A DNA stretch of 8,440 nucleotides from CALAED01 sp937891035. GTDB lineage: Bacteria > Actinomycetota > Actinomycetes > Streptosporangiales > Streptosporangiaceae. The notes beneath the pieces were generated by a model. The model saw only the letters and a list, made by a program, of their open reading frames with translations. It had not been told where the DNA came from and made no database searches. The stretch lies in contig DASQSZ010000123.1 of the NCBI GenBank assembly GCA_035642125.1, positions 1-8,440 on the forward strand. Reading direction: 5' to 3'. A program made the position numbers and the translations under genes. This document shows positions 6,655-8,440 of the stretch, piece by piece. Position 1 is the stretch's first letter. Each line of letters begins with the position of its first letter.

Positions 6655-6680
6655 GTATCGGGGACATGTCGCCCCGATAC
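6655..6680. promoter_or_regulatory. Perfect 9-bp inverted repeat upstream of the LAL regulator
   Basis: GTATCGGGG (6655-6663) mirrors CCCCGATAC (6672-6680) around an 8-bp centre. With the regulator starting at 6553 it lies about 100 bp upstream, a suitable place for an autoregulatory or pathway operator. As RNA it would form a stable hairpin in the leader. No T-run follows on either side. Confidence 0.45.
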
Positions 6681-6991
6681 GAAGCTGACCTGCACTTTCT
6701 GCCACGGTGCTCGGCTGACCGGTTACTGCCACATAGTGCCCGCCGAAAAGAAGACATACTGTCGCGCGCGACGACGGAATCCGCGCTATTTACGTGACAT
6801 CCTGAACGAGTTGACTTCTCGGTCTGAACTAATATCTGTCAACCGCTCGTTTGCCGGTGCAGGCCGCGTTCGAGACCCTCCCGCCGTCGAGGTCACCGAA
6901 GAGGTCAAAGTCGGCGTGGCGTGCAGGTGAGGGTGCTCGTCGCGAATCGACGTTCCCGAGATCGCGTTCCCCCGCCCGAAGCGATCCCGAT

Positions 6992-7000
6992 TGTTACTAT
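6992..7000 (+). promoter_or_regulatory. Possible extended -10 promoter of the NERD-helicase gene
   Basis: TGTTACTAT matches the extended -10 pattern TGnTAnnnT, with a predicted start near 7007 and a leader of about 34 nt before ATG 7041. No -35 box is seen at 16-18 bp upstream, as is allowed for extended -10 promoters. This is inference from position and pattern only. Confidence 0.35.
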
Positions 7001-7040
7001 CTGTGGTACTCCAAAACTTCAGAGTGAGCCGAGAGGCGAG

Positions 7041-8440
7041 ATGGTTGCTGGTGGATCGGCGTGGGAAAGAGGCCGACGCGCCCGCGCGGAAGCCGCGAAG
7101 TGGGCACGTCGCGCGCGGGAGGCGGACGCGCTCGCCAGGCGCTACGAGACGGCCGCCGATGGCGAGCGGCGCGCCGCCGCGGCCCTGCTGTCCTTGACGG
7201 CCACGGGTTGGTCGCTGCTGGTCGACCGGCGCTGGCCGGGCACCCGGTCGGCGAACGTCGACATGATCCTGATCGGTCCCACCGGCGTGTTCGTGATCGA
7301 CGTGAAGTCGTGGCGGTGTCCGCCGGTCATTTCGGGTGAGCACCTGCTGTCGGGCGACGAGCCGCGGGACGCCGAGATCGCCAAGCTCGAGGCGATCACC
7401 CGTAAGGCCGAAGAACACGTGGCCTCGCTCGGCCTGTCCCCTGTCGTGCTACGACCCACGATGATCTTCACTGGGCACCGCGTCAACGCCCGCCACGGGC
7501 GAGTGTGGCTGCTGGGCGTCCGGGACGCGGTCCCGGCGCTGGTCGACCAGCAGCCGCGGCTGACCCGGCCGATGATCCGCGCGGTCACCAGCCACCTTGA
7601 GGAGGCGTTCCCCGCGTACGAGACGCCCTCCATCGCTGAGAAGCGAGCGGAGGCGAACGGCGGCGACAGCGCGGCCGTGCGGTCCACCTTGGGGACCGCG
7701 GGCACCATCGAACTGTTCGAGCTCTTCGACTCCCACGAGGCCGCGGAGGCAAGCCTGCGTGCCGCTCTCCGCGCCCCCATCGAGCGGTGGATGACGTTCC
7801 TGCACCCCGACCAGGTCGCCCTGACACAGCGCAGGTGGAACGGGCCGGCCCGCATCAGCGGACCGGCCGGCACCGGAAAGACCGTCGTGGGCCTGCACCG
7901 CGCCGCCTACCTCGCCGAGCTGAGCACCCGACCGATTCTGTACGTCACGTTCGTCAGCAATCTGCCGCGGGTGCAGCGCCAACTCTTCCAGCAGATGTGC
8001 CCGGCCGTCGCCCATCGGGTCGAGTTCACCCACCTCCACGCGTGGGTCCAGGCGTTCCTCGAAAAGCGCGGCGTGCCCTGGTCGCTGGACAAGGCGCTGG
8101 TCGACGACGCCTTCGCAAAGGCATGGGTGCGGGTCGGCATGGACAGCGTGCTCACGGACCTGGATCCCACGCCGGGCTACTGGCACGACGAGATCAACCG
8201 CGTCATCAAGGGACGCGGCCTCACCACGCTCGAGGACTATCGGGCGGTGCAGAGGTACGGCCGGCGTACGCCCCTGCAGGCGGCGCACCGCGAGGCCGTG
8301 TGGTTGCTGTATGAGGAGTACGAGTTGCTGCGGAACGCCCGCGGCGTCCACGACTTCAACGACGTGCTCGTGGCGGCGATGGACGAGGTGCGCCGCCGCC
8401 CGCTCGACCCGCCGTACGCCAGCGTGATCGTGGACGAGGT
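7041..8440 (+). CDS. NERD-domain / superfamily 1 (UvrD-like) DNA helicase, 3' end cut by window
   Basis: The first 466 codons of a protein that continues past the right edge. Residues 8-45 are Arg/Ala/Glu-rich and probably helical. The NERD (nuclease-related) domain spans roughly 40-165: Glu42 in GERRAAAALL, Asp74 in NVDMILIGPTGVFVIDVKSW (72-91), then Asp87 and Lys89 forming the D-x-K of a PD-(D/E)XK-like active site. A Q-motif-like LHPDQ (254-258, Gln258) is followed by Walker A GPAGTGKT (274-281), motif Ia ILYVTFVSNLPR (299-310), and the start of Walker B VIVDE (462-466), where the window ends. This order is that of NERD-fused UvrD/Rep-type helicases, whose roles in DNA repair or phage defence are mostly unproven. 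ATG 7041 has GAGAGG 4 nt upstream and is the only start in its frame nearby. It faces away from the LAL gene and is probably independent of it. Confidence 0.88.
   Translation, partial: MVAGGSAWERGRRARAEAAKWARRAREADALARRYETAADGERRAAAALLSLTATGWSLLVDRRWPGTRSANVDMILIGPTGVFVIDVKSWRCPPVISGEHLLSGDEPRDAEIAKLEAITRKAEEHVASLGLSPVVLRPTMIFTGHRVNARHGRVWLLGVRDAVPALVDQQPRLTRPMIRAVTSHLEEAFPAYETPSIAEKRAEANGGDSAAVRSTLGTAGTIELFELFDSHEAAEASLRAALRAPIERWMTFLHPDQVALTQRRWNGPARISGPAGTGKTVVGLHRAAYLAELSTRPILYVTFVSNLPRVQRQLFQQMCPAVAHRVEFTHLHAWVQAFLEKRGVPWSLDKALVDDAFAKAWVRVGMDSVLTDLDPTPGYWHDEINRVIKGRGLTTLEDYRAVQRYGRRTPLQAAHREAVWLLYEEYELLRNARGVHDFNDVLVAAMDEVRRRPLDPPYASVIVDE

Larger units (their letters stand above)
6554..7040. 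other. Divergent intergenic region between the LAL regulator and the NERD-helicase
   Basis: This 487-bp region is A/T-richer than its flanks and serves the leftward regulator and the rightward helicase. It holds a 9-bp perfect inverted repeat (6655-6680), an extended -10-like element (6992-7000), a TTGACT box at 6811-6816 facing right and a TTGACA at 6837-6842 facing left. Neither of the latter two has a good -10 partner at normal spacing. GAGGTCA occurs twice near 6888-6906. I see no credible gene on either strand. Confidence 0.5.

Noticed and set aside
6554..6757. 68-residue N-terminal extension of the LAL regulator
   Set aside because: No family similarity, atypical codons, and it would swallow the inverted repeat; the canonical LAL N-terminus begins at ATG 6553.
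6811..6842. TTGACT (right-facing) and TTGACA (left-facing) as divergent promoters
   Set aside because: The right-facing box has TAATAT at only 13 bp or a poor TATCTG at 16 bp, and the left-facing box has no -10 element in range.
1..8440. CRISPR arrays, tRNA genes, insertion sequences or phage integration sites
   Set aside because: I saw no regularly spaced repeats, cloverleaf-like sequences, transposase-like frames or terminal repeats with target duplications.

Overview
The window is high-GC DNA with actinobacterial features: a leftward ribosomal RNA leader and promoters of actinomycete type, a large ATP-binding LuxR (LAL) regulator, and strongly G/C-biased codon third positions. A Streptosporangiales- or Streptomycetales-like actinomycete is plausible. 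No rRNA body is present in the window, so the genus is a guess.

Layout. Positions 1-438 are the 5' control region of an rRNA operon read leftward. They hold two tandem sigma-70-type promoters (-10 elements at 410-415 and 148-153, both minus strand) and a boxA-like leader motif at 79-90. The 16S gene should lie just off the left edge. A 35-bp near-palindrome sits between the promoters. Positions 439-938 carry no convincing gene, but the last 100 bp hold phased CCGGTTC repeats and a hairpin. A rightward FAD amine oxidase of the monomeric sarcosine oxidase / N-methyltryptophan oxidase type follows (939-2003). After a 658-bp gap with no convincing gene comes a rightward SAM-dependent methyltransferase with a C-terminal four-cysteine zinc ribbon (2662-3630). 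It converges, 70 bp away, on a leftward 950-residue LAL regulator (3701-6553) that contains two rare TTA leucine codons. A 487-bp divergent region separates this from a rightward NERD-domain/superfamily-1 helicase (7041 to beyond the right edge), which is cut at its Walker B motif.

How the genes relate. No two genes form an obvious operon: each has its own upstream region or faces another gene. The oxidase (removes amine-linked carbon), the methyltransferase (adds methyl) and the LAL regulator (often pathway-specific in actinomycetes) could belong to a small specialised-metabolism locus next to an rRNA operon, but that is inference. The NERD-helicase is the most likely candidate for DNA repair or anti-phage function. 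I do not see a clear, complete, previously undescribed system here. The best leads are the methyltransferase-zinc ribbon fusion, the dyad elements in front of several genes, and the TTA codons in the regulator.
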